A stretch of 64,000 nucleotides of DNA, taken from contig VLTH01000001.1 of NCBI GenBank assembly GCA_008125075.1, forward strand, positions 842,671-906,670, given 5' to 3'. Source of the stretch: Acetivibrio alkalicellulosi. Its GTDB lineage: Bacteria > Bacillota > Clostridia > Acetivibrionales > Acetivibrionaceae. The notes under the pieces are model-generated. The model ran no database searches. It was not told where the DNA came from and saw nothing but the letters and a program-made list of their open reading frames with translations. How positions within the stretch are numbered: the stretch's first letter is position 1; every line of letters begins with the position of its first letter. The position numbers and the translations under genes were made by a program. Of this stretch, positions 54,088-62,645 are shown one piece after another.

Positions 54088-54132
54088 AAAAACCTCATTC
54101 CAAGTTAAAATCTTGAAATAAGGCTTCTTTTT
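54088..54132 (-). terminator. Element-supplied terminator for tRNA-Trp
   Basis: On the minus strand, AAGCCTTATTTCAAG pairs imperfectly with CTTGGAATGAGGTTT (with G-U pairs) and is followed by a T run. It replaces the native terminator left at 44632-44672. Confidence 0.6.
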
Positions 54133-54135
54133 ATC

Positions 54136-54184
54136 TGGCAGGGGCAGCAGGAATCGAACCCGCAACCAACGGTTTTGGAGACCG
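54136..54184. repeat. Right 49-bp direct repeat of element 2
   Basis: Matches 44672-44720. It forms the 3' half of the functional tRNA-Trp. Confidence 0.95.
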
Positions 54185-54211
54185 CTACTCTACCAATTGA
54201 GCTATACCCCT
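54136..54211 (-). tRNA. tRNA-Trp (anticodon CCA)
   Basis: A 76-nt tRNA on the minus strand. Acceptor AGGGGTA pairs with TGCCCCT (one T-G pair); D arm GCTC-GAGT; anticodon arm GCGGT-CTCCAAA-ACCGT gives CCA; T arm is TTGCGGGTTCGATTCCTGC; CCA is encoded (54136-54138). Target of element 2, which rebuilt its 3' end. Confidence 0.95.
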
Positions 54212-54592
54212 ATAGCGCTTTTTTAGTATACAACAGCTTTTTATTTATGTCAATGGCTAAAAGAATTTTTTTATAAAATTCTTTTGATAAAGTCCTAGAG
54301 CCAGTTTAATGAATTGAAAGTCAAAGGTATCTATACTTTAAATGTATATTAAAGAAAGGCAAGTGGTAAGGAATGTATGAAATATTACTTCTACTTTTGT
54401 TGCAGCTTTTATCGGTATGTGTTAATATAGATTCAGAATTTAAGAATAGGAAAATTTTAAATGTTCTAAATACTAAATTTATAAGTATCTACAGCAATAT
54501 ATTATCACCAACTTTTCTAGGGGTCTATTTTTAAATCAAATAAGGTCTGTAGTTAAATAGTAGTGGAAGTTAATTAAATGGAGGTTTTTAAT
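54212..54592. other. 380-bp region between tRNA-Trp and proC
   Basis: Contains the dispersed repeat R1 copy at 54522-54565. A 17-codon frame near 54374 is too short to call. Otherwise nothing is recognised. Confidence 0.5.
54522..54565. repeat. Dispersed repeat R1, copy 3
   Basis: GGTCTATTTTTAAATCAAAT then AAGGTCTGTAGTTAAATAGT. It lies ~28 bp before the proC start. Confidence 0.7.
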
Positions 54593-55408
54593 ATGAATAT
54601 AAAGATTGGTTTTATTGGTGCTGGTAATATGGGTTGTGCCATGATAAAAAGTATTGTAAATTCCAACATAATTTCAAAAGAGAATATTTTTGTATATGAT
54701 GTTGATACAGAGAAAATATCTCAACTAAAAGTTGAAACAGGAATATCCACTTTATCTAGCAGTATTGAAGTTGTTGATAATTCTGATATTGTTATTTTAT
54801 GTGTAAAACCTAAGACTGTTAAAGATGTTCTTTTGTCTTGCAAATCTGCCTTTGACCATAATAAAATTCTTATTTCTGTTGCAGTAGGTATACCTATAGC
54901 TTTTTATAAGGATATTATTGGAGATAATAAAAAAATAATTCGTTCAATGCCAAATACACCAGCTCTTGTTGGAGAGGGAATGACTTTAATTTCTTACGAG
55001 GATAATGTTATATCAGTAGATGATATTAAAATAGTTGAAAAGATATTTAATTGTTTTGGAAAAGTAGAAGTTCTAGATGAAAAACTAATGAACGAGGTAA
55101 CGGCAGTTACTGCTAGCAGTCCGGCATATGTATTTATGTTTATAGAGGCTATGGCTGATGCGGCTGTTTTATCTGGGCTTCCACGAAATCTATCATATAA
55201 ACTTGCAGCTCAAGCTGTTTTAGGTTCTGCAAAAATGGTTCTTGAGACCAACAAACATCCAGGCGAACTAAAAGATCAGGTGTGCTCACCGGCTGGTACT
55301 ACAATAGAAGCAGTACAGGCATTAGAAAAAAATGGTTTTAGATATGCTATAATTGAGGCAATGAACCAATGCACAAAAAGAGCTCGTGAGATTGGTGATA
55401 AGCAGTAA
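54593..55408 (+). CDS. proC: Pyrroline-5-carboxylate reductase
   Basis: A 271-residue ProC making proline from P5C with NAD(P)H. Rossmann motif IGFIGAGNMGCAMI at the N-terminus, VILCVKPKTVKDV, then VTAVTASSPAYVFMFIEAMA and the signature PGELKDQVCSPAGTTIEAV. ATG 54593 is chosen; the ATG at 54578 contains the ribosome site GGAGG. A NUDIX gene follows after 30 bp. Confidence 0.95.
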   Translation: MNIKIGFIGAGNMGCAMIKSIVNSNIISKENIFVYDVDTEKISQLKVETGISTLSSSIEVVDNSDIVILCVKPKTVKDVLLSCKSAFDHNKILISVAVGIPIAFYKDIIGDNKKIIRSMPNTPALVGEGMTLISYEDNVISVDDIKIVEKIFNCFGKVEVLDEKLMNEVTAVTASSPAYVFMFIEAMADAAVLSGLPRNLSYKLAAQAVLGSAKMVLETNKHPGELKDQVCSPAGTTIEAVQALEKNGFRYAIIEAMNQCTKRAREIGDKQ

Positions 55409-55438
55409 AACAAGCTTAATAACTGGAGGGGTTTAAAA

Positions 55439-55993
55439 GTGAAATATGAAGAAAAGACCGTTTCAAAAGAAAATAAATATAGTGGAAATATAATTGGAGT
55501 AGATTTATTAAAGGTTTTGCAACCTGATGGAAAAGAAGCTTTTCGTGAAGTTGTAACACATAGTGGGGGATCAGCAGTTATACCCATAAGTAATAATGGT
55601 GAAATCTATATGGTAAGGCAATTTAGAAAGCCTATAGAAAGAGAGTCATTAGAAATTCCTGCAGGAAAGCTTGATTTAGGTGAAGATCCTTTAGTGTGTG
55701 CACATAGAGAATTAAAAGAAGAAACAGGGCTTGAAACAAAAAACATGAAGTTTTTGTTAAATATCCACTGTGCACCTGGTTTTTCAACTGAAAAATTATA
55801 CATATATGCTGCTACTGACCTTATAGAAGGTGAAGCTTGTGCTGATGAAGGAGAATTTATTTCTACACAAAAGATTCCTATTAATGAGCTAATAAAAATG
55901 ATTATAAATAATGAAATAACTGACGCCAAAAGCATTATAGGTATACTTTTAGCTGATAAAATAATTAAAGAGGGTCTGTTTGACATCAAATAA
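55439..55993 (+). CDS. NUDIX hydrolase, ADP-ribose pyrophosphatase type
   Basis: A 184-residue NUDIX protein. The NUDIX box is present (GKLDLGEDPLVCAHRELKEE, then TGLE; about residues 77-100), with VRQFRKPIERESLEIPAGKL ahead of it as in NudF/YqkG ADP-ribose pyrophosphatases. GTG 55439 follows TGGAGGGG. Its last codons and stop (GLFDIK, TAA) fall inside dispersed repeat R1, which thus supplied the C-terminus. Follows proC. Confidence 0.92.
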   Translation: MKYEEKTVSKENKYSGNIIGVDLLKVLQPDGKEAFREVVTHSGGSAVIPISNNGEIYMVRQFRKPIERESLEIPAGKLDLGEDPLVCAHRELKEETGLETKNMKFLLNIHCAPGFSTEKLYIYAATDLIEGEACADEGEFISTQKIPINELIKMIINNEITDAKSIIGILLADKIIKEGLFDIK

Positions 55994-56013
55994 GGCCTGT
56001 AGTGAAATAGTAG
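55973..56013. repeat. Dispersed repeat R1, copy 4, overlapping the NUDIX stop
   Basis: GGTCTGTTTGACATCAAATA then AGGCCTGTAGTGAAATAGTAG. The NUDIX stop TAA is at 55991-55993, inside it. R2 follows directly. Confidence 0.7.
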
Positions 56014-56027
56014 TAGATATAAGGATA

Positions 56028-56078
56028 ACTCCACCTTATAGTAAGTGGAGTCATTGAATAAGATATAGTTTACAATAC
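56028..56078. repeat. Dispersed hairpin repeat R2, copy 2
   Basis: ACTCCACCTTATAGTAAGTG then GAGTCATTGAATAAGATATA, matching 25438-25486. ACTCCAC pairs with GTGGAGT. Confidence 0.65.
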
Positions 56079-56177
56079 ATCTTTTAGTATTGTAATTTTT
56101 TTATTCTTAGCAGCATAGAATTATTATGTAAGGAGTTAAGTATAAAAAAAGTATAAATGAACATGAGGGGATAAAAC

Positions 56178-56807
56178 TTGATTTCAAGAATACAAGATAC
56201 AATATTAAACCATATCAGAATCAATAAAAATATTTACTTTTTTTTGTTTTTAGCATTTGTTGTAGGTATATCTGCTGGAGCTTTTACTGTAAATGGATTA
56301 AGTCCAATTCAAAGAAAAGAATTGACCAATTATTTACAGGGGTTTTTTCAGCTTTTTGAACACCAAAGAGTAGACAGTAATGAAATATTAAGAATATCTC
56401 TTATAGACAACATAAAAATAATAGTAATATTGTGGGTTTTGGGATTAACTATAATTGGTATACCTTTTATTTACATGCTTGTAGGTGTAAAAGGATTTAT
56501 AACTGGTTTTACATCTGGTCTAATAATTGAATACATGGGTTTTAAAGGAGCATTATTTACACTTATTACAATTTTGCCAAAAGAAATAATACTAATTCCT
56601 TGCATAATAGCATTAGGGGTAAATGGTATAAACTTTTCACTAAATATTATAAAAAGTAAATCCAATAAAATATCGGCAAAGAATAGTCTAAAAATTAATT
56701 TTTTTGCCTACTGTTTTGTTACATTAGTTTTTTCATGTATAATGTTTGGAGGTGTTTTAATAGAGGCCTATATTTCTCCCGTTTTTATAAGAATGATTTT
56801 TTTATAA
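56178..56807 (+). CDS. spoIIM: Stage II sporulation protein M
   Basis: A 209-residue, five-helix membrane protein (SpoIIM, PF01944), part of the SpoIIDMP complex that removes septal peptidoglycan in engulfment. Motifs: FLFLAFVVGISAGAFTVNGL, LWVLGLTIIGIPFIYMLVGV, KGFITGFTSGLIIEYMGFKG. TTG 56178 lies 7 bases after GAGGGG. xerD follows after ~330 bp, the usual clostridial neighbour. Confidence 0.93.
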   Translation: MISRIQDTILNHIRINKNIYFFLFLAFVVGISAGAFTVNGLSPIQRKELTNYLQGFFQLFEHQRVDSNEILRISLIDNIKIIVILWVLGLTIIGIPFIYMLVGVKGFITGFTSGLIIEYMGFKGALFTLITILPKEIILIPCIIALGVNGINFSLNIIKSKSNKISAKNSLKINFFAYCFVTLVFSCIMFGGVLIEAYISPVFIRMIFL

Positions 56808-57137
56808 TAAGTAAGTATAAGGGTAGGATAATATGTCAACAATAAATAATGTTCATATGATATTATGGTATTCATCAGAAATAATAGTATAAATGCAATT
56901 TTTTTGTTATTAATGCACAAAAAAAACATAAATAATTATACAAAGCTACAAACTAGGTTGCATATAATGGATATTTATTGCATAATGAGTAGTAGTTCTT
57001 ATATAATATGGAGGATTAGAAAAATTTTTTTTTAAAACTACTAATTGAACTTTACATTAGTAAGAATATGTATAGTATGATATGTTTAATTTTAAACTAT
57101 TAATAAATAATGTAAACAAGAAGGGGTAGGTAAAATA
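56808..57137. other. 330-bp gap
   Basis: AT-rich; no ORF, hairpin or repeat was recognised. Probably the xerD promoter region. Confidence 0.5.
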
Positions 57138-58022
57138 ATGGAAGAATTAGTTTTGAAATTTCTAAATTTTTTGGAAAAAGACAAGCGGTTGTCCTTAAAT
57201 ACCTTACAGTCATACAAACGGGATATTGAGCAGTTTATTACATATTTAAAAGAGATGAAGCTAAATACTATTGAAAATACAAGTAAAACAACAGTTATTG
57301 CTTATCTTTTACATTTACAGAAAAAAGGAAGGGCCACATCAACTATATCCCGTAATTTAGCTTCTATAAGATCCTTTTGTCAATACCTAACAAAGATTGG
57401 CAGGTTAAATCAGGATCCTACAGAAGAACTTGAATCTCCAAAGGTTGAAAAGAAGCTTCCTCAAATTCTTTCAACAAAAGAAGTTGAGTTACTGCTAGAG
57501 CAACCAAAATGTGATGACTTAAAGGGTTTTAGAGACAAAGCAATGCTTGAACTTTTGTACGCTACTGGAATAAGAGTGACAGAACTTATTTGTCTAAATG
57601 TTAATGACATTAACATTGATATGGGATTTATTCGTTGTAGCAAAGGAACAAGAGAAAGAATGATACCAATAGGTTCACTTTCTGTCAATGCAATTAGTGA
57701 ATACCTTAAAAAATCAAGGGATCTTTTAATACAATCAAGCGATGAGACCGCTTTGTTTGTAAATGTAAATGGAAAGAGGCTTACGAGACAGGGGTTTTGG
57801 AAAATAATAAAGCAGTATAAAAATCAAGCTCAAATTAATAAAGACATAACTCCTCACACTCTAAGACATTCATTTGCAGCACATTTACTGGAAAATGGAG
57901 CTGATTTAAGATCAATACAGGAGATGTTAGGTCATTCTGACATATCTTCAACTCAGATTTATGCTCAGATGGCTAAGTCAAAAATTAAAGAAGTTTATAA
58001 AAAGACACATCCTAGAGCTTAG
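57138..58022 (+). CDS. xerD: Site-specific tyrosine recombinase XerD
   Basis: A 294-residue XerD, normal in length. Core-binding domain (LKFLNFLEKDKRLSLNTLQS) and catalytic domain with ATGIRVTELICLNV (Arg), HTLRHSFAAHLLENG (H-x-x-R), LGHSDISSTQIYAQM (His, Tyr). It resolves chromosome dimers at dif with XerC. Between spoIIM and deoB, its common clostridial place, so it is chromosomal and not element-borne. Confidence 0.93.
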   Translation: MEELVLKFLNFLEKDKRLSLNTLQSYKRDIEQFITYLKEMKLNTIENTSKTTVIAYLLHLQKKGRATSTISRNLASIRSFCQYLTKIGRLNQDPTEELESPKVEKKLPQILSTKEVELLLEQPKCDDLKGFRDKAMLELLYATGIRVTELICLNVNDINIDMGFIRCSKGTRERMIPIGSLSVNAISEYLKKSRDLLIQSSDETALFVNVNGKRLTRQGFWKIIKQYKNQAQINKDITPHTLRHSFAAHLLENGADLRSIQEMLGHSDISSTQIYAQMAKSKIKEVYKKTHPRA

Positions 58023-58067
58023 TATTAAAAATAAAATGTTACAAATTAATTGATTTTGTAATATAAT

Positions 58068-58124
58068 AAAAAGTAAGATATTAGATGTAAACTCAATATA
58101 AGTTTACAAATATCTTACTTTTTT
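58068..58124. terminator. Bidirectional terminator
   Basis: AAAAAGTAAGATA pairs with TATCTTACTTTTT, with an inner GTAAAC/GTTTAC helix. Confidence 0.85.
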
Positions 58125-58189
58125 GTTTTGTCAGAAGTCTTAGAAGGTCGTGAATATTTTATATTGACTAAGAGAGGAGACTATTAAAA

Positions 58190-59356
58190 ATGAAAAGAAG
58201 TATTATAATTGTATTAGACAGTTTTGGAATTGGACAGCTTCCAGATGCAGCAAAATACGGTGATGAGGGTAGCGATACACTGGGGAATATAGCTTTAAAA
58301 GTTAAGAATTTTTCTTTGCCCAATTTAGAAAGTCTTGGACTGGGAAACATTGATAATATAAAAGGAGTTAATTATTTTAAAAACCCAATAGGTTGTTTTG
58401 GTAAAATGGCTGAAAAGTCTATGGGAAAAGATACTACAACTGGTCACTGGGAGTTAGCTGGGATTATTTTAGAAAAACCTTTTCCAGTATACCCAAATGG
58501 TTTTCCAGAAGAAATAATAAGTAGTTTTGAAAGTGCCATAAAAACATCTACAATTGGCAATATTGCTGCATCGGGGACAGAAATTATTAACATGTTAGGA
58601 GATCAGCATGTAAAGACAGGATATCCAATTATATACACATCGGCAGACAGTGTATTTCAAATTGCTGCACATGAAGATATAATTCCTGTTGAAAAGTTGT
58701 ATGAAATGTGTAAAATAGCCCGTGATATGCTAAAAGGTGATAATGGTGTAGGAAGAGTAATAGCAAGGCCTTTTATTGGTAGTTCGGGTAATTATAAAAG
58801 AACTGTTAGAAGAAAAGATTTTTCTTTAGACCCTATCAGTAAAACAGTTTTAGATTATGCTTATGAAAAGGGATTAAGTGTTAAAGCGATAGGTAAAATA
58901 GAAGATATTTTTAATAACCAGGGAATTACTCATTCAGTACACACTAATAATAATATGGATGGGGTAGATAAGACAATTGAATTTATAAAGGAAGATTTTG
59001 AAGGAATCTTATTTACCAATTTAGTTGATTTTGATATGCTTTATGGTCACAGGAATGACTATGAAGGTTATGCTAAAGCTCTAATTGAATTTGACAATAG
59101 AATTACTGAAATTTTAAATGTACTTAAGGAAGATGATATGCTCATATTAACAGCAGATCATGGTTGTGATCCTACTACAGAAAGTACAGATCATTCAAGA
59201 GAATATGTTCCTTTGATTGTTTATGGAAAGAAATTTAAGAAAAATGTTAATCTTAATACAAGAAGCAGTTTTGCAGATGTAGCAGCAACAATTGCAGATT
59301 ATCTTGATATTAAGGCAGATATAAAGGGAGAAAGCTTTTTAAACATCATAAAGTGA
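58190..59356 (+). CDS. deoB: Phosphopentomutase
   Basis: A 388-residue alkaline-phosphatase-superfamily enzyme converting (deoxy)ribose-1-phosphate to the 5-phosphate. Motifs: [20 protein letters not shown] (metal Asp), [15 protein letters not shown] (Thr centre), [41 protein letters not shown] precedes ATG 58190. pdp follows after 43 bp; together they form a nucleoside-salvage pair. Confidence 0.95.
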   Translation: MKRSIIIVLDSFGIGQLPDAAKYGDEGSDTLGNIALKVKNFSLPNLESLGLGNIDNIKGVNYFKNPIGCFGKMAEKSMGKDTTTGHWELAGIILEKPFPVYPNGFPEEIISSFESAIKTSTIGNIAASGTEIINMLGDQHVKTGYPIIYTSADSVFQIAAHEDIIPVEKLYEMCKIARDMLKGDNGVGRVIARPFIGSSGNYKRTVRRKDFSLDPISKTVLDYAYEKGLSVKAIGKIEDIFNNQGITHSVHTNNNMDGVDKTIEFIKEDFEGILFTNLVDFDMLYGHRNDYEGYAKALIEFDNRITEILNVLKEDDMLILTADHGCDPTTESTDHSREYVPLIVYGKKFKKNVNLNTRSSFADVAATIADYLDIKADIKGESFLNIIK

Positions 59357-59399
59357 CAAGACATAAGGGACATGTCAAATAATTTTGGAGGTCATAAAA

Positions 59400-60701
59400 A
59401 TGAGGATGTACGATATTATTGAGAAGAAAAGAGATGGAAAAGAACTTACCCAAGAGGAAATAGAATATTTTATAAAAGGGTATTGTGAGGATAGTATACC
59501 AGATTATCAAGCGTCAGCTCTTCTTATGGCTATTTTTTTAAAGGGAATGAATGAAAATGAGACTGCTATTCTTACTCAGGCTATGGCAAATTCAGGGGAC
59601 ATGATTGATTTGTCAGAGATTGATGGGGTTAAAGTAGACAAACACAGTACTGGAGGTGTTGGAGATAAAACTACACTTATTTTAGCTCCTATTTGTGCTG
59701 CATGTGGCATACCAGTAGCAAAAATGTCAGGTAGAGGCCTTGGGCATACAGGTGGTACTATAGACAAATTAGAGTCAATACCGGGTTTTAAAACATCTCT
59801 TACTAATGATGAATTTATAAAGAATGTGAAGGAAATCGGCTTGGCTGTTGTAGGTCAGACAGGTAATCTTGCCCCCGCAGATAAAAAACTATATGCACTG
59901 CGTGACGTAACTGCAACAGTAGATAATATTTCCTTAATTGCAAGCAGTATTATGAGTAAAAAAATTGCAAGTGGTGCAGATTGCATCGTATTAGATGTAA
60001 AAGTAGGCAGTGGAGCTTTTATGAAGACTATTGAACAGTCTGTTGAGCTTGCAAAACTAATGGTGAAAACGGGTAATTTAAATAATAGAAAAACAGTAGC
60101 TGTAGTTACTGATATGGATATTCCTTTAGGAAATTCAATTGGTAATTCTTTAGAAGTTATAGAGGCAATAGAGATATTAAAGGGAAGAGGACCTGAAGAT
60201 TTAAAAGAGTTATCCTTAGAATTGGCAGCAAGGATGCTTCAAGTATCGGGCGCAGGAGATATAAATACATGTATAAAATTGGCTCAAAAGGCATTAGATA
60301 ATGGAAGTGCATTAGAAAAGCTTAGATACATGATTGATCGACAAGGTGGAAACTCACATGTAATTGATGACTATAAACTATTTGGCAGTTCAAATGAAGT
60401 TTGTGAATGTGTCAGCTGTGAGGATGGATATATTGATGGAATAAGAGCTGATGCACTTGGTGTTGCTTCAATGGTTTTAGGTGCAGGAAGAGAAACAAAA
60501 GATAGTCATATTGATTACTGTGCAGGTATAATACTAAATAAAAAAAGGGGAATGGAAGTTAAAAAGGGCGAAACAATAGCTACTCTTTATAGCAGTAGTA
60601 TTAAAAAAATAGAAGAGGCAAAAAAAATTGTTAAAAATAGTGTTACTATTTCAAAAAAGCAACCGGAAAAGAGGCCATTAATACTATCTAATGTTGATTA
60701 A
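59400..60701 (+). CDS. pdp: Pyrimidine-nucleoside phosphorylase
   Basis: A 433-residue phosphorylase of the thymidine phosphorylase family. The signature SGRGLGHTGGTIDKLESI and KHSTGGVGDKTTLILAPICA are present, as is the anthranilate-PRT-like fold pattern. It cleaves thymidine/uridine to base and pentose-1-phosphate, the substrate for DeoB just upstream. ATG 59400 is used because GGAGG is 9 bases before; a TTG at 59385 overlaps it. Confidence 0.94.
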   Translation: MRMYDIIEKKRDGKELTQEEIEYFIKGYCEDSIPDYQASALLMAIFLKGMNENETAILTQAMANSGDMIDLSEIDGVKVDKHSTGGVGDKTTLILAPICAACGIPVAKMSGRGLGHTGGTIDKLESIPGFKTSLTNDEFIKNVKEIGLAVVGQTGNLAPADKKLYALRDVTATVDNISLIASSIMSKKIASGADCIVLDVKVGSGAFMKTIEQSVELAKLMVKTGNLNNRKTVAVVTDMDIPLGNSIGNSLEVIEAIEILKGRGPEDLKELSLELAARMLQVSGAGDINTCIKLAQKALDNGSALEKLRYMIDRQGGNSHVIDDYKLFGSSNEVCECVSCEDGYIDGIRADALGVASMVLGAGRETKDSHIDYCAGIILNKKRGMEVKKGETIATLYSSSIKKIEEAKKIVKNSVTISKKQPEKRPLILSNVD

Positions 60702-60892
60702 TGCTAAAGAAATTAATGTAAATTTAATGCCAAATAGGTTTTTTGAAAAGCAGAAGTAATAGCTTAAATTAAAAGTCGGGTTTATATAATATATACTCGG
60801 CTTTTTTATAGCTTTTCAAGTATATATGTATTTTTTTTTGCATAATTTTAAGTAGTGATATTTTTGTATGTAAAAAAGTATAGGGGGCTTTT

Positions 60893-62104
60893 ATGTTTAG
60901 AAAGTTTTTGTGTTTTGTAATATCGGTTTTTTTGTTGAATATTTTAAACCCTGTTGTTTATAGTAATTTTATCGATGAATTGTATCAATATGATGAAGAA
61001 ACTGTTGATGCTATTGCTGCAAATACCAGCTTTGACAGTTTTAATGCAAAAGCATTTATTCTAATGGATGCTCAAACAGGACAAATACTTAGTGAAGAAA
61101 ATAGTAATGATACACTTCCAATTGCAAGTGTAACTAAAGTCATGTCCATGCTTTTGATAATGGAAGCTATTGATTCTGGAAAAATTAAATTGACTGATAA
61201 TGTTACAGTTTCGGAATATGCAGCTGGAATGGGAGGTTCTCAGGCTTATATTGAACCAGGTGAACAGTACACTGTACATGAAGCACTAAAGGCTGTTGCT
61301 CTTCACTCATCTAATGATGTTACTGTTTCATTGGCAGAATTAATAAACGGAAGTGAAGAGGCTTTTGTTGTTATGATGAATGAAAAAGCACAGCAGCTAG
61401 GGATGAAAAACACTCGTTTTCTAGACTGTACAGGGCTTACAGATGAGGGACATTACAGTACTGCCTATGATATTGCAATTATGTCTAGAGAACTTATAAC
61501 TAATCATTCTAAAATACTGGAATATACATGTATTTGGATGGACACTTTCAGAGGGGGAGAATTTGAACTAACAAACACAAATAAATTAGTACGGTTTTAC
61601 AATGGCGCTGATGGCCTAAAAACAGGATTTACAAGAGCTGCCGGTCATTGCTTATCTGCTACTGCAAAGCGAAATGACATGAGGCTAATTTCTGTTGTAT
61701 TAGGTGGAAGTGATTCTAATACTCGTTTTGCTCTCTCTAGGAAACTATTAGACTATGGGTTTGCAAATTTTGAGTCTGTTAAGGTAAATATTAAAGGTGA
61801 AGAGGTTAGAGATGTAGTGGTAAAAAAAGGTATAGAGGATATGGCTAAATGCATTTATGGAGATGACTTAAGTATTTTACTATCAAGAGGACAAAAAGAC
61901 AAAGTAAAAAGAGAAATACGTATTGTAGAGTTTGTTGAAGCACCTGTTAAAAAAGGCCAAAAGATAGGTGAAGTAGTATATAAAGTTGATGATAAGGAAG
62001 TAGGTAAGGTAGACCTTGTTTGTGACAGGGACATTCCAAAAGCCTCTTTTGGAAAATTGCTCTTACGATTATTTACTAGCTGGTACAGTTTAGGTAGAAG
62101 ATAA
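60893..62104 (+). CDS. D-alanyl-D-alanine carboxypeptidase (DacF-like, S11)
   Basis: A 403-residue penicillin-binding S11 peptidase. An N-terminal signal segment (to ~24); active site SVTK (Ser79, Lys82), SSN (139-141) and KTG (243-245). The C-terminal ~130 residues are the PBP5-C-like domain and a basic amphipathic end. Trims the stem peptide of peptidoglycan. In sporeformers this position, after deoB-pdp, is that of dacF, made in the forespore. GGGGGC precedes ATG 60893. Confidence 0.92.
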   Translation: MFRKFLCFVISVFLLNILNPVVYSNFIDELYQYDEETVDAIAANTSFDSFNAKAFILMDAQTGQILSEENSNDTLPIASVTKVMSMLLIMEAIDSGKIKLTDNVTVSEYAAGMGGSQAYIEPGEQYTVHEALKAVALHSSNDVTVSLAELINGSEEAFVVMMNEKAQQLGMKNTRFLDCTGLTDEGHYSTAYDIAIMSRELITNHSKILEYTCIWMDTFRGGEFELTNTNKLVRFYNGADGLKTGFTRAAGHCLSATAKRNDMRLISVVLGGSDSNTRFALSRKLLDYGFANFESVKVNIKGEEVRDVVVKKGIEDMAKCIYGDDLSILLSRGQKDKVKREIRIVEFVEAPVKKGQKIGEVVYKVDDKEVGKVDLVCDRDIPKASFGKLLLRLFTSWYSLGRR

Positions 62105-62166
62105 ATCTATAGTAAAATGGTTCTTCTGAGGATTTTAGGAGAACTGTTTTACTTTAGAAATGTATA

Positions 62167-62213
62167 TCGCAGCGGAAGCTGCAATTATAGTAGTTAAGTT
62201 CCGCTGCGATAAA
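62167..62213 (+). terminator. 13-bp perfect hairpin after the carboxypeptidase gene
   Basis: TATCGCAGCGGAA and TTCCGCTGCGATA, with a 21-nt loop. T-run is absent, so terminator function is uncertain. Confidence 0.5.
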
Positions 62214-62336
62214 CAGAGGAGCTATATCTTCTAAAAAAGTTTGCTAAAAAAGCAAACTTTTTTAAGAAGAATAGTATACCATTAAAACAGCAAATAATAT
62301 CCAAAATAGTATAAATCCCTTTTATCTTATTTTTAG

Positions 62337-62426
62337 ACTCCACCTTCTTGAAGGTGGAGTCCTTAGGTGGAGTCCTTAGGTGGAGTATAGTCTCCACCTA
62401 AAGCAAATGTTTAGCTTTAGCTAAAC
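62337..62426. repeat. R2-type hairpin array and R3 copy 2
   Basis: A perfect 12-bp GACTCCACCTTC hairpin, then two more GGTGGAGT units and TCTCCACCT, then GTTTAGCT-TT-AGCTAAAC. Confidence 0.65.
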
Positions 62427-62433
62427 GATTTTA

Positions 62434-62598
62434 CTAGTTTGTTTTGCAGCAACTTCTTGGTGGTACAACTTGTGATTTTTCGCAACAGTCTGAGTCTTTA
62501 CAGCAAATGTACCCTTGGCATTCGCAAATAGCGTATTTAGTGAAAGTGAAGAAAAATATGCACCCCTTAGGTTTTTTAACTATTGAAATTAAAGCCAT
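62434..62598 (-). CDS. Possible small Cys-rich protein
   Basis: A 54-residue minus-strand frame from ATG 62598: MALISIVKKPKGCIFFFTFT then CECQGYICCKDSDCCEKSQ. Eight or more Cys in 30 residues are striking. However, no ribosome site is seen and it lies in a repeat-rich gap, so coding is uncertain. Confidence 0.3.
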   Translation of the reverse strand: MALISIVKKPKGCIFFFTFTKYAICECQGYICCKDSDCCEKSQVVPPRSCCKTN

Positions 62599-62645
62599 AA
62601 TATGATATTTTAAAAAGAAAAAAGTAAGAGAGGGCACTTTTTAAT

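Larger units (their letters stand above)
44672..54184. mobile_element. Element 2: 9.46-kb integrated satellite-like element at tRNA-Trp
   Basis: Bounded by 49-bp repeats. Integrase lies next to the intact tRNA. It has a primase-helicase, HNH, HTH and accessory genes, with a two-gene minus-strand cargo unit at the far end. There are no capsid, terminase, tail or conjugation genes. Gene content and size suit a phage satellite or small integrative plasmid. Confidence 0.9.
62105..62645. other. 540-bp hairpin-rich region
   Basis: Holds a dense set of palindromes: TATCGCAGCGGAA/TTCCGCTGCGATA (62167-62213), AAAAAAGTTTGC/GCAAACTTTTTT (62233-62264), GACTCCACCTTC-TT-GAAGGTGGAGTC (62337-62362), direct repeats of TTAGGTGGAGTCC after it, and R3 at 62409-62426. 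The first may end dacF. A small Cys-rich minus-strand frame is also present. Confidence 0.7.

Noticed and set aside
54374-54424. Short frame (17 codons) before proC
   Set aside because: Too short, no known family, stops quickly.
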